Assembly: GCF_010093535.1 (NCBI RefSeq)
Contig: NW_022985174.1
Span: 138,548 to 202,547 of the forward strand
DNA: 64,000 bases
Origin: Lindgomyces ingoldianus
Taxonomy: Eukaryota; Ascomycota; Dothideomycetes; Pleosporales; Lindgomycetaceae
Direction of reading: 5' to 3'
Numbering within the stretch: the first letter of the stretch is position 1; every line of letters begins with the position of its first letter. Under the pieces are notes generated by a model. It saw nothing but the letters and a program-made list of their open reading frames with translations. It had not been told where the DNA came from and searched no databases. Below, in pieces: positions 35,502 to 46,800 of the stretch. The position numbers and the translations under genes are program-made.

Positions 35502-36173
35502 TCAACTCACATCCCCCTCCTCATCCTCCTGATCCCTCTTCCTGTCGGCCTCCTCCTCTCTCTCCTTCAAATGCATCGCCCCCACCAGCTCACTCCCCTC
35601 CATACCCACCTCCTCGCCCTCGGCATCACCACCCGCACGCTTCTCTGCATCCTTCACCAGCCGCGCCATCTTCTGCCCCTCCACTCTCTCTCTCACAATC
35701 CTCGCAATCGCGTTCTCCGTCCACACATCTACCGTCTTCAACTTGGCCTCCAAATCGCGCTTCAAATCCCAATTGGGCTTCTTTGGCTGCAACTTAAACA
35801 AATCCAACGGCTTCTCCTCTTTGCGTTCCTCTGCCTCCGCTTTCTTCGCCTCTAGCGCGAGTTGCTGAGCTTTGTATTCGAGCGTGTTGGTCTTATCGCC
35901 TACTGGCGCGGTCTCGAAGCCTAGCTTCACATTGCGGGTTTCGGGGTCGTAGTTTCGCCCGGAGAGGTATTTAGCGGCAGGGTCGGAGGAGGTTTGGACT
36001 AGGGCTGGGGAGAGCTGGGCGGAGGAGGAGGAGGGGGGGGCGGTAGTGGTGGTGGGTGGGGGGGATGAGTGGGTGTCATCGGTGGGTGCTTGTTTGCGCT
36101 TGAGGGATTTGAGTTGAGCGAGGCGCGCTTTGCGGTCTTGGGATGCGGCGACGAGAGCGTCGGGGGTGGACAT
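35502..36173 (-). CDS. CWF18: Pre-mRNA splicing factor Cwf18 (CCDC12 family)
   Basis: A single exon of 223 residues. The N-terminus has a short helix (ALVAASQDRKARLAQLKSLK), then a Pro/Ser/Thr-rich stretch, then the family core: YLSGRNYDPETRNVKLGFET, a charged coiled coil (KAQQLALEAKKAEAEERKEE), LFKLQPKKPNWDLKRDLEAK, and ARIVRERVEGQK. The PKKPNWDLKRDLE motif identifies cwf18/CCDC12, a component of the NineTeen/Prp19-associated core of the spliceosome. The last ~35 residues are very acidic. The start at 36,173 is the only sensible Met and lies 283 bp from the divergent PPR gene. Length is close to the family norm. Confidence 0.93.
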   Translation of the reverse strand: MSTPDALVAASQDRKARLAQLKSLKRKQAPTDDTHSSPPPTTTTAPPSSSSAQLSPALVQTSSDPAAKYLSGRNYDPETRNVKLGFETAPVGDKTNTLEYKAQQLALEAKKAEAEERKEEKPLDLFKLQPKKPNWDLKRDLEAKLKTVDVWTENAIARIVRERVEGQKMARLVKDAEKRAGGDAEGEEVGMEGSELVGAMHLKEREEEADRKRDQEDEEGDVS

Positions 36174-36456
36174 TGTGATTCGTGGTAGAGTTTGATGGAT
36201 GGATGATGGTGAGGGAGAGGGATTGTCTATCGAGAAGTGAGAGCTATTATATAGGCTCTACGCCCAGCGTCCTTTAGGTTAGAGCTTCACGCCTGAGGAA
36301 AGGTTGCTCAGTTGCAGTGCTTTGCGACAGCTTGGTGGTGAAGATCAAGGTCCAGTGGCGGTGCAGATCCAGCCACAGAAAATTGTTTCCAACTGAACCA
36401 TTCATCGTATCCCCGTCCGCATCATGGCTCCATGAATACTGGAATCCCGTCTGCTC
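36174..36456. promoter_or_regulatory. Divergent promoter region between CWF18 and the PPR gene
   Basis: A 283-bp gap between outward-facing starts. Its exact plus-side border depends on the uncertain start of the PPR gene. No element recognised. Confidence 0.5.
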
Positions 36457-39246
36457 ATGCCCCGCCCTAGCATTCGAAATGCCAGGTGTCTCACCAGCCC
36501 CGATTATCCCGTCCTCCATTTTCTCGCGCCTCGAGTTTTCGCCTCGTATCCGTTTCACCAGACCAGCTCCCGATGGCACAATGCAAGTGCAAAGGAAGAG
36601 ACGACAACGACGGAGAATAATAGGGGAAATGTGCACCAGCCAAGATGCAGAAGCTGGTCGAAGGGCCCGCTGCAAGATCAGAGAGCTTCACCTCCAGGCT
36701 TCCGGCTGAGGAGTAGCACTCAAACACAATGTTCGTTGTGTGCTTCCTCTCCCGTGTCCGCGCACCGTATTCGTCCTCCGACAATCACTTCGAATCGCTC
36801 GAAGACTCTCTCGTCGGATGCACACTGCTGCGACATATCTTCCTTCGTGAGCAGCCAATGTAGGAACTACTCGACTCAACCGAACCATAGAATCGAGAAG
36901 CAGGCGAGCAAACTCGAACTCCCCCGAACACCCAGGAAAATACGGAATTGGCCTCGGAAATCATTTCCTGAACGCGGTGCAAAAACTGCAGCCAAGGAAA
37001 GGCCAACGGAATTGGTTTCAAAGTTAAAAAATATGCCCAGTGTAGACGGTTCCCGAGCACGGCAATGGCCTAGAGCTGTATTGTCTAAGTCTTGTTTTCA
37101 GAATCTGGGCTGCGAAACATTTCTGGTGCGACAGCGACGCATAAGGGCTCTCGCAAAGAACCGCGCACGGTTGCGAAGGTTTTTGGCCTCATTTCCTCAT
37201 CCGAATAATCTATTTCGTCAGGGCCGGTACAGGACTCTACAGCGTCGAATATTCAACCTCTGGTCTCCTACTCCCAAGCAGGTGAATATGAGGAAAGCAG
37301 ATGGAACCTTTGATAAAGTTCGGATGCTGATTCAGGGCTTCGCTTCACTGGATCGTAAAGTGCACTCTGGATTTCGAAGGAAGACGCATACCGTGCAGAT
37401 ATTTCATGATCCCCAATGTGAAATTTGGGTATGTCAGCTCCTTGAGAGTGCAGATAAGCTGCATGGTGAAGACGTCGACCCAGACAAGCGTTGGATGAGG
37501 AGTTGGGTGGGGTTCCCTGAAGATGTTAGAGAGTCTTCTTGGGGTCTTATTCTCTTATACCTGCTAGACCACCAGCCCAATCACGCTCTACAATTTCTAC
37601 GAGTGCTAGGACGCCAGCCTCCCCTTAATGCACAGTTTTTCCCAGAGATAATAACAGACTCGCTAGAGTATCTGGCGCGAATATATCTCCGAGAGGCCGA
37701 GTGCGGAGCTCCTCTTCCGGACATGTCCCAATTTGTGCCGACGTTCTATCACTTGCACAACCAACATCTTTGGAGATTTCCGGCTATCTGCTCCCAGGAC
37801 CTTCTACTGAACATCGCTCGACTAGCCTCTCTTGAAGATCTCAAGAAGATTTATGACCATATTGGAACGAGAAACACGTCCTTCGGACACATCACTCTTC
37901 TCCATTGGGCCAAGACTTTCGCTGAAAAGGGTGACTCTGAATATGCTCTTCTTTGTCTCAAGAGGATTGCCTTGTGGTCTCGGAATGCCCAGGGAATTGT
38001 CGCGACAGACGTTTTCCGGTGGACTTGTGCCGTTGTTCTGCGTAAGAGCATGAGCAACCCCAGCAAATTCCATAAAACCTCGGAAATTGTTGCTCAATTT
38101 GTGGCCATGGGACTCAACATGGATATCCTGCTGTACAATGTGATCATAGCCAACGCTATGGAGGCCGGCGATTACTCCACGGCCTTCCGAGTATACAATC
38201 TTCTCGAAAGCCTCGGACTCCAGCCCGACAAATTCACGTATTCGACTTTGTTGTATGGATGCACGAAGACAGAGGATCCAGCCAAATTCCACGAGTTTGC
38301 GGAATACTGTGCGAACAAAGCGAAAGAGATTAAAGATCCGTGGCTGGCTACCGACTATCTCTACTATCTCTACACGCGTCACAACAAGGAGAGGATGGAT
38401 CCGCAACAACTTTCCTCTATTCTGCTGCACACATATTCGCAATTCTTCTCCATCCGCCCTCTTAGCCCTTTCAGAATTTCCCACAGCCCTGGCACCCCGC
38501 ACTTCCTTCCAGGAGTGTCAATGGACCCTCCCCCTGTCGCTATATTTGTCATGCTACAGATGGAAATCCAGAACGCAGTCAAAGTTAGTAACACTGCTGT
38601 ATGGAAATTGTACCTCCATTTCGTAGAAATACTCACTCGGCGCCACCATCCAGTGCTCAATGAGTTAGCAAAAACAACACACATCTGGAACGCCTTCTTA
38701 CTCGCCTTTTGCAGCAAAAACCAGTTCGCAAACGCTTCCACGCTCATCAAAAACCTGACGGACGGAGTACCGGGTGGCGCACCCAAACCAGACGTCATCG
38801 GATGGACCATCTTCATGCACGCCTTCTTCAAAGAAGGCCAAGTCCAAGCCGCAGAACGCGTCTTCGAAATCATGAAGTCCCGCGGCGTGGAGCCGGACAC
38901 GATCGCCTACCAGACCCTCATCGCGGGATATGCCGTGGCGCAGCGGATCGAGAAGTTGGGTGATGTAGTGGAGGAAACGGATGAGCAGGCGCAGATTCAC
39001 CCGAAGGTCTTAGACGCTTTGAATAGAGTGCATGACCGGAAGAGGTTGATGGTGGAATTAGAGAAGAGGAGGGTTGCGAAAGAGCAGAGAGAGAGAAAGA
39101 AGAAAGAGGCGGAGAAGGTGGAAAACGACAGGGTATGGAGGGAAGTTCCTGGAGTGAAGCCTTTGATGGTGCCGGGGGGGATACGCAGAATTGCACCATC
39201 GGGAATGCGGGGGTTGGGACCACGGGTAAGGCTGCGGCCAGTGTGA
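36457..39246 (+). CDS. Pentatricopeptide repeat protein, probably mitochondrial
   Basis: One open frame of 929 residues. Clear PPR units occur at about 555-610 (LLYNVIIANAMEAGDYSTAF then RVYNLLESLGLQPDKFTYST) and 775-840 (DVIGWTIFMHAFFKEGQVQA then AERVFEIMKSRGVEPDTIAY). The N-terminal ~160 residues are rich in Arg, Ser and Thr and include CRNYSTQP, which resembles a mitochondrial presequence cleavage region. The C-terminus is a charged coiled coil followed by a basic tail. Fungal PPR proteins bind specific mitochondrial transcripts and support their stability or translation. The target cannot be told from sequence. The start is uncertain: 36,457 is the first Met of the frame, and a small 5' intron or a later start cannot be excluded. 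Confidence 0.85.
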   Translation: MPRPSIRNARCLTSPDYPVLHFLAPRVFASYPFHQTSSRWHNASAKEETTTTENNRGNVHQPRCRSWSKGPLQDQRASPPGFRLRSSTQTQCSLCASSPVSAHRIRPPTITSNRSKTLSSDAHCCDISSFVSSQCRNYSTQPNHRIEKQASKLELPRTPRKIRNWPRKSFPERGAKTAAKERPTELVSKLKNMPSVDGSRARQWPRAVLSKSCFQNLGCETFLVRQRRIRALAKNRARLRRFLASFPHPNNLFRQGRYRTLQRRIFNLWSPTPKQVNMRKADGTFDKVRMLIQGFASLDRKVHSGFRRKTHTVQIFHDPQCEIWVCQLLESADKLHGEDVDPDKRWMRSWVGFPEDVRESSWGLILLYLLDHQPNHALQFLRVLGRQPPLNAQFFPEIITDSLEYLARIYLREAECGAPLPDMSQFVPTFYHLHNQHLWRFPAICSQDLLLNIARLASLEDLKKIYDHIGTRNTSFGHITLLHWAKTFAEKGDSEYALLCLKRIALWSRNAQGIVATDVFRWTCAVVLRKSMSNPSKFHKTSEIVAQFVAMGLNMDILLYNVIIANAMEAGDYSTAFRVYNLLESLGLQPDKFTYSTLLYGCTKTEDPAKFHEFAEYCANKAKEIKDPWLATDYLYYLYTRHNKERMDPQQLSSILLHTYSQFFSIRPLSPFRISHSPGTPHFLPGVSMDPPPVAIFVMLQMEIQNAVKVSNTAVWKLYLHFVEILTRRHHPVLNELAKTTHIWNAFLLAFCSKNQFANASTLIKNLTDGVPGGAPKPDVIGWTIFMHAFFKEGQVQAAERVFEIMKSRGVEPDTIAYQTLIAGYAVAQRIEKLGDVVEETDEQAQIHPKVLDALNRVHDRKRLMVELEKRRVAKEQRERKKKEAEKVENDRVWREVPGVKPLMVPGGIRRIAPSGMRGLGPRVRLRPV

Positions 39247-39761
39247 ACAGAGGTATCAGGAAATGTGTCGGTGAATATAAGACACGCGATCGTGCGGCAT
39301 GGCCAATCTCAGTGCGCCGGGGACGTTCCCCCTCAAAGCTGCATCTTTCTCACTTATACTTCTCATGTGTGTAACCTGTTCCCCTATCCCCCGCCTTTTT
39401 TACGTTCTGTACTATATGTAATTGTAGACACTGCTATTGGGCGTTGCTTCTACGCGCCGTGCACTCAGAGGGATGAGACGTATCAGCTTTTTTCTATTAG
39501 ACGTAAAAAGATATGCAGTTGCCATGTAGCTTTAAGCCGAAACTTTCCATATTAAGCCTATCTACATTGAACGAGAACCTCGAATCAGATTCAAAATTTT
39601 CGTTCTTAGAGCAAGGTAGCAATCTCCAATCCTTCTCATCCCTTTCTCACCAAGAGTGAACTACATCGAACCTTTGTACAAGAAGAATCGCTCACTACAT
39701 ACAATCTAAGTGTTCCACCCCTCTGCCAGTCCCATCAACACACCAATCCCCATCCTCTCAA
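39247..39761. other. Convergent intergenic region
   Basis: 515 bp between the ends of the PPR gene (plus) and the swollenin gene (minus). No coding signal or repeat is seen; it should contain both terminators. Confidence 0.5.
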
Positions 39762-41372
39762 CTACATCGAAAATTGCACCCCAGTATCCACATACCAAAA
39801 CCCCTTCACCGCATCCGCTGGCGGCGTAAAACTCTTTATCGCCATCTCACTCACCACCACCTCCCCGGCCGCACTCGTCAATCTCACCGCAATCGGCAAA
39901 TCATACGGCCCCGTGTTCTGCGGAATCGTCCACGCCCCATACCGCTCCTGCGGCCGTGAACTCGTATAATGCGGATCTCTGACCAAGCTGGTCCACGTCG
40001 CGCCATTCGTCGACCCTTTGACTTCAATGTTTGTTATACTGCCGATGCCCGCAGCGTTGACTGCGGTGAGCGAGAAGTAGTATGCTGATCCGCCTTCGCG
40101 TAGCCAGAGATAGATGTTACCTGGCTTAGGACATGGGATGCGTTTGTAGCGCGTGGGGATTACGCCGTCATTCATACTGCCGTTGCCCTGCAGTCTACCC
40201 ATCGCGATGTCGGATAGATCGAGGTGGATAGAATCAGAGGGCAGCGGACATCCGTATTTGAAGTTTATCTCACCGCAGTGATCCGCGCCGGGTCCACAGC
40301 ACCATTTCGAATTTGCGGAGCAGGGGCACGAATCTACGATTTCGAGAACGATAGGCTCAGTATATCCAGCTTCACCAACAGTGTAGAGGGAGCCGTCGGG
40401 CTTTGTGTGGACGAGTTGGAAGCATTCGCCGCAAGAGAGGTAGTTATCCCAATTACCGGGCAGGGAAGACCAGAATTGGGTGTAGTAGTCGCCGTTTGGG
40501 GCGGCAAAGTTTCCACGGAGGGTGGTATCGGACGGGTCGCGGCAGAGGGTCGGGTAGGCTTTGCAGAATGCGTCACAGGTGGAGCCGAGCATGGGATCGG
40601 TCCAAGAGGACGTTTTGCTGGATTTAGTGCAGAGCCCGTAGAGCCCATAACCGCAAGCGCCGCCAGAGGTTAGGCCGAAGTGGGTTGAGCGCTATACGGA
40701 GATTAAGTTTTGGGTTGATGCAGAGAATGGAGGGGGGTGGAGAGGAGAAGGAAAGGGAAGACGTACGCTGTAATGCCAGTTCTCGTTATTTCCTACAGAA
40801 TGCACTTCAGGATACATAGTCCCACTCTTACACATCGCGGCGGGTGGAGTCACGCATTCACCTCCACTGCCACAGCTTTCGGATCGATTGTCGTTTTTGT
40901 TGTAGGATGGGCAGCATACGCCTTCAGTCATTTGCCATGACCCGCATCCATTGCCGCTTCCGGTCGGGGTTGGGTATGGGGATTGAGCGTGGGATGTCGT
41001 GCTCACTGCAATAGTGGTTGTGTATGCTGTTGGTCCAGTTGGGGTGTATTGTGGGTTGCTTCCTGCAGAGCCTACTGATGCCTGGAATGGTTTAGTAGTG
41101 AGATAGGACTGAAGAGAATGGGAAGGCAAACCGAGGGATCTGGCTGGCATTGAGAGTAGTAGTCGCTTTGTTTAACGCACTTGTTGCCTGCAGCGCAACA
41201 GGTTTCTCCTGTGAACTCTAAGCCGCCACACTGCATCTATAACTTATCAGCGATACTCTAGTGAGATCTGAGAATGATAGCGTACCCACACCTGCCCGCA
41301 AGCCCGCTTCTCGATCGCGTATTGAGATGTGAGCCAAAATAGGCTCCATAAATAAACCAAATAGAAGAGCAT
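39762..41372 (-). CDS. SWO1: Swollenin-like expansin with N-terminal CBM1
   Basis: Four exons, 41,372-41,286, 41,236-41,132, 41,081-40,767 and 40,691-39,762, all in phase 0, give 478 residues (Trichoderma SWO1 has about 490). A signal peptide ([19 protein letters not shown]) is followed by a fungal CBM1: [20 protein letters not shown], then [17 protein letters not shown] Thr/Pro/Ser/Tyr linker follows, then a Cys-rich stretch ([20 protein letters not shown]). The expansin part starts around [20 protein letters not shown] and includes SCGECFQLV and [20 protein letters not shown] (double-psi beta-barrel), plus an immunoglobulin-like expansin D2 domain with a C-terminal [15 protein letters not shown]. 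Swollenins loosen crystalline cellulose without releasing much sugar. The third intron is 75 bp, the others about 50 bp. It suggests plant cell-wall contact. Confidence 0.92.
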
Positions 41373-43012
41373 AGGAATGGTATTATAAGCTAAAAAGGTA
41401 ATCTACTAGTTGGTTCCAAGACAAGCAAGAATTTCGGGCTCTGAAGAAGTCGAGAAGTGGCAGGTAAGATATACACAAAAAGGTACTTAAGAGAAATAAA
41501 TCTACCAGCCTCAACTACCTCCAAGTCACACGCCGTTAACATCTGCCCTCTCATGACAATCCACTCTACCATCCACGACCCACTTCAAATAGCCCAACCC
41601 CTCAAATTACCCTTCCGCTCCCATTATACCGTTCAGCGGGCAACTACATCTGACTTTTGTACCTATATGCGGGCCATGGACCATAGTGCTCCGTTCAGGG
41701 CGCCACGATCTCCTGTTGAAGTGTTCTAGAATGTGGTACGAGATGCCGCATAGGGTACCTGAGAGATGAGACCCTCTACCGGGTCTGGTTCCTGCCCCAG
41801 ATTGCTTAATATAAGGCTGGGATGCTGAGATGAGGTTTGCAGTCATGGGTTGTGGAACGTTGTTGATGGTGTGACAAGGATGCATCGGAAGTTCAGGGCT
41901 GGAGTTCCGTTCACGTGATGGCGCTACTAAATTCCAACAAGGTTCTGAAGCTCCTGGAGCTTGATTCTGGTGTTGGAAAATTAGATCAGCCGCTGAAGAC
42001 GAATGGGTTCGCTAGATGTTGATGGAGGTACCTCTACGTCTCTTCTTTTTGATTCCGATATTCACTTGGCGGCTCCAAAGCGAAAAGTGAAGCAACTAGG
42101 TGGAATCTCGTGACTATGAAGGTAGGATGTAAGATGCGTTCAATTAGACATTCCACATGAAACTGCCTTTGAGATTTAACTAGGTAGGGTAATGGTGACT
42201 GTCACGTTGTGAATTGACCTCTCTTAGCGACAAGCCGCCAAGAGTGGTTAAGGCGTTAGATTGGGGAACTCTGATCGACAGTTTTGATCATTTACCTACC
42301 CGATTAGGAAATACAAACCCTTTGCGTTGACGGGGGTTCAAAGGACCCTGTAGTCAGCCTTATAAGCTTTAAAAGCTTTAACATACATCCTTTGACGCTT
42401 TGGAAACGTCATGAATTAGTGGTTGAAAATGACAGCCCCTCGGAAAGGAATCTTAGCTAATTTGACAGATTGGGGAACAGTAATCAACACTTTCGTTCAC
42501 CTGCTCAATTAGGAAAGGTATGCTTTTGCCTCAAGGCAGTGATAACAGAACCCATAATAAGCTGCCGTGTAAATATGGTCTCCGAAGCTTCGTAAGACCA
42601 GAAGAGCTCTCCATATGCGCAAATTTCATTGTTAGGAGGCTGAAATAACCTTGCACGAAAATGGGTTCCTGATCTGCGACTCGTCTAGCGGTACCCGTTC
42701 TGGGTCACCGACAATGGCGCTACAATCGACGGTATTCGCTAACCTTCCCGATTTAGTATGTACCGCTCCTAATCAAGTCGGTGCGGTCCGTATGATATCG
42801 CGGGATTTCTCGCGTGGACCTCATATCCTGGACACATCTCTCTCACCGTGAATCTTCATCCTCCACAAGTCGTCAATCCTTCCTAGGGCCTCGGTCCCGA
42901 CCCAATCTTTACATTGGCACCTCTGACATACCCATCTATAGCCATTGGCCTATTAAGTGACGACCGAATTTTGGAACAGACATTGTGTCACAACAATCAC
43001 TCCAAGCTTCTC
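41373..43012. other. Intergenic, 1.6 kb, with a diverged direct repeat
   Basis: No gene is supportable. Two related segments of about 55 bp lie some 210 bp apart (42,257-42,311 and 42,468-42,516), sharing AGATTGGGGAAC at one end and ATTAGGAAA at the other. Just before the first copy, at 42,231-42,260, the sequence resembles the D-arm and anticodon stem of a tRNA (AAGAGTGGTTAAGGC), but no full cloverleaf forms. Confidence 0.45.
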
Positions 43013-43425
43013 ATGGGCTTCACAACTGGCTTTGTAGGTTTGGGCCTTATCTTCTTTCATCTAGTAATACAAACTGTAAGTACATGGGCTAACAAGTTCC
43101 ATTCTAGCTCGGCGGCTTCACCCTGACCTCGGCAGTGCTCTACCTCACCATCTCCCTACACACACGGAACCGCGTCACACAAGCCGCTCTTCTCCAGCAG
43201 CAATCGAATGTCTTAACAAATATCGTCGATCCAAAGCCGGCGCCGCCAGAACCGGTAGCCAGGGAAGTGCCGGTTGGATTGGCCGAGATGGCGAAAGACA
43301 GGTGGAATCGAGAGATGGAAGGTGCAGTGAGGAAGATATACAATACCGATTGGAGAAGAGTGAGAGAGGATGCAGAAGATAAGGTTGGAGGTATCATTGA
43401 GAAGCTGAGGGAAGGCAAGTCTTAG
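43013..43425 (+). CDS. MIC12: MICOS complex subunit Mic12 (Aim5/Fmp51 family)
   Basis: Exon 1 is only seven codons (43,013-43,033, MGFTTGF) and joins in phase 0 across a 74-bp intron to 43,108-43,425, giving 112 residues. The N-terminus MGFTTGFLGGFTLTSAVLYL then TISLHTRNR is a transmembrane helix followed by a basic patch, as in Mic12. A helical soluble part follows (RVTQAALLQQQSNVLTNIVD), with AEMAKDRWNREMEGAVRKIY and the end GGIIEKLREGKS. Mic12 is a small inner-membrane subunit of MICOS, which shapes crista junctions. Length fits. The tiny first exon would be missed by most gene finders. No other family is a close competitor. Confidence 0.88.
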
Positions 43426-43894
43426 TCGGACGACAGGATACTGGACTTGTAGTGTAGGGGAAATGAGGACGACGGATCCTTAGATGCGAAAGATACCCTT
43501 TCATGGAAACTTGAACATGATGAATTATAGAGAATGTCCTCTGCATGGCTAAGTTATTGTATCATGGCCACAACGGCTCTCAGCCCCCAATATTTTCATT
43601 TGTTGTAAAATATCTCTTGCCTTGAGATCTTTTGTACACTCTATGAGAACTCATCCCAGACCTTTATGTTTCACTGGTGTCATGCCTGCATGTTCACTTC
43701 ATTACGTCATCAATACTCTATTCAGTTTATTCATTCTATTCACCATTGTATTTCTTGGCGCACAGGCGCATCACTTCAGCACCTTACCTAGGCAACACCT
43801 CACCATGCCAGATTCTCTCACCACAAACATACTCCCACGATAACCTGAATGCGTACACCATTTTTGCATTCAGCTTTACGGGTCTCCGCACACC
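43426..43894. other. Intergenic between MIC12 and the 1,042-residue gene
   Basis: This 469-bp gap should hold the MIC12 terminator and the promoter of the next gene. The start context of that gene is CACACCATGG. Nothing else seen. Confidence 0.5.
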
Positions 43895-46800
43895 ATGGCA
43901 TCCTTCGGGATCGTCGTCGACGTCCTTGACGATCGCTTTTTGCACCTGCAAGATGTAACCGGGAACGTCCGGCCCTTTCCGACACTAGTACCATACGAAG
44001 ACTACTCTCAGAATGTGCTAGTTTACAAGATGGATATGAGCCACGAAATGATCATGGGCAGTATGCAGCAGTTTACCGTTTGCTGCGCCAAGCAGAGCGG
44101 AAAAGAGACATGGTCATGGGTTGTGCAATGGGAAGTTGAGAAGTCGTCACCAGCTATCACTCACGATTCTGCCCCAGCGCCCAAGAAACTTAGGATTGGA
44201 AGAACAGATCTAGATCTAGGGCTATCACCAAAGCTCCCGTTTACGACAGCATTCCCCCCCTCATCGCCCAAGATCAAACCTCGAGCCCCATTGCGAACGG
44301 GCATTGGACAGCGCCGCCTTGACCCCGGGCTCATGGAAGAGGAAGGGCTGTTGCGCATTCTCATCGACATCGTACAATGCGACGATAGGATAGTGCCGAA
44401 CCTCATCGAGTTTCTCTACAACTGGATCGATTTCTATGAAGGCGATGGTCATGCACTGCAGTGTGCCATGCATCAAGAGATTCCAAGTCTTTGGGACTTT
44501 GAATGCCATCCCCTTGTACTTCCCGGCGTGAAGAAAGCACGAGAACAGAAGGCTCAAGACATGAAGAAGAGTGAAGCTAAGCCTGATGAAAAGCCCGACG
44601 TAACCGCCCTTGAAGAAGACATTGAACTGAGCGAGCGCATGCAGTATCATGAGAAGAGATTTGGTATCCAACCCCCGAAAATCGAAGTCCCTATCACCCC
44701 GCTCATCAACATTCCCAAGGACATGCGCAAGCGCAATTCGTATTATGCCGCTTGTTTCCAGTCGCGTCAGCGAGCAATTTACCTCCTCCTTGAAGCGGGC
44801 ATTACTATGAAGCAGATAAATAACTACATAAAGCTGCAGAAGATGCCCCCAAAGGAGACACCGGAGGAAGGTGCTGGAGGTGGTCTCACACAATACTTCA
44901 AGAATCAGCCGTATGCGAGGGCGCAGTTCTTCTACGCTGAAAAAGTGAGAGATATGAGAAAGAAGTGGACAGAAACGGTTATCAGTACTAGGCTGGGTCG
45001 AGAGGCGCAATATGCGGCGAGGACGGCGGAAATCGAGGCCTCTGTGACCGCATTGCAGGGTTCTCCTGAGACTGAAAGGAATGCTTCAGGACATCTTTAT
45101 GTTCCACCGCCCATTATACCGCCAACGCCATCGCAATCAAATGCTCCAGAGACGGCGCCCAATCCATGTCAATTGACTTCCCCTCTATCAAGTATCGAGA
45201 CCGAACATCGTGTTGGACATACTGCACGGGTAGAGACCGTACCAGCGTTCCTGTCTGGACGGTTGAAATCGAATCGTTTCGCGTCTGCTCGTCCCGCGAA
45301 GAAAGTAAACAAAGATGAGTCTTCGGATGAAGATGGTAGTGACTCCGAATACTTCAACATTGATGGTGAACCTGTATCCGATGAGGATGATGTCAGGATG
45401 GATACGAATGATGCTCCCGGAAATTTAAATATGGGAGTCACTCTCCAGCCTAGTGCAACGGCTCCAACACGGAATGCTCAGCCTCGGAACATTGCGGCCT
45501 ATCTTCAGTCTCTCAGTCCAGCTCAAATTCAAGATCTAATGCCAATGATCAATGCCGCTCGACAACCTGGATCGAACTTCATCATGCCACCTGCCTATGC
45601 CACACATGCGGCAACGCATGGCCAACCGTCTCATAGCAATGTCGGGTCCGCAAACGTCGTGTCTGCTCCAGCTATTGCAGCCGGCAGCCAGATAGGTAGC
45701 CAACCTAGTGGTAGTAACGGTAGTGCCGATGAAGATGCTAAAGATGTTAAAGGTGACAATTTAGAGGAGTTCGGGGATATGGAAGAAGACGCCGATGAAG
45801 ACAGGGATGGAATACCAACTAGTGCAGCACTCCCAGAAGCATCGACACAATATCCTAGAGAAGGGAGTACGTCAATACCACAGGCCTCCTCTGGTCTTAC
45901 CCAAGGCTTCCAGCCTCTTTCCTTTAGTGCTCAGTTTACGGCACCAGCACAGCCCCTTCCTAGCCTTTTAGCATCACCAAGAGCTCGGTCTAGTTCAACC
46001 CAGGACGGGGCTTCTAGACAGCTTGCGTGGGGCGCTCCAAGTATATTGTTTCGAGCTCCACAATCCCCGCTGGACCAGATTCTTCAGAATGTCCACCAGA
46101 ACCCGGTGACAACACAAACTCCTGCTAGATTTAGATCACCACCTTCCCAGTCCAATGCTCAACCACCAACTGGTGCTCAACAGCTAAGGCTCAGCGCAGG
46201 CCTAGCCAGCAATTCACAACGTCTGCCCAGCGTCTTTAGCCAGCCCCCAATGCCTAGCCTATCCCGCACGCCTCCCTCTCCGCTGGAACTACCCACCACC
46301 ACGCCCGCCTCCACTCTCGCTAAACTCGCCTTCCTCATGGCTCCTAAAGTTCCCTCTCCTCTCGGAATCCCAGTCCTAATCTACCTCCCCAAAATTCTAT
46401 TCCCGGAGCCAGAGACCTTAGATAGAACAGACGCCATACTCCTCGGCTATATACAGCCGGGAACCGGGGGAAGCGAGAAAACAGATATGAGGATTGAAAA
46501 GGCATTATTCTTGCCTGAGGATTTATCAGAGAGATTCAGGTGGAAGGTTAAGCAGGGGACTTTAGAGGTTTTGGAGACGTATGCTGCCCCCGCGACAGCG
46601 GCCTGGAGTAAGATGCCGGCTACGCCGAGCACAACAAGCGAATACTTCTTCTCACCGTCATCGTCACCAAAACGTAACGCCGAGCAACTCCACACTTCTC
46701 ATAAATCCATCTACGACAAACTTTTCCAAGCCTACAATCTCATGGTAAACACCCCCGACCGTGAATCCCAGCTTACAAAGCGGTGGCGTTGTTCTCCAGA

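Noticed and set aside
37822..38502. 226-codon minus-strand frame
   Set aside because: Antisense to the PPR gene; no domain.
42221..42355. Possible tRNA gene
   Set aside because: D-arm-like and T-arm-like pieces exist, but the acceptor stem does not pair and the anticodon loop has the wrong size.
44261..45010. 249-codon open frame on the minus strand
   Set aside because: It lies fully antisense to the 1,042-residue gene, has no motif, and is explained as a frame shadow.
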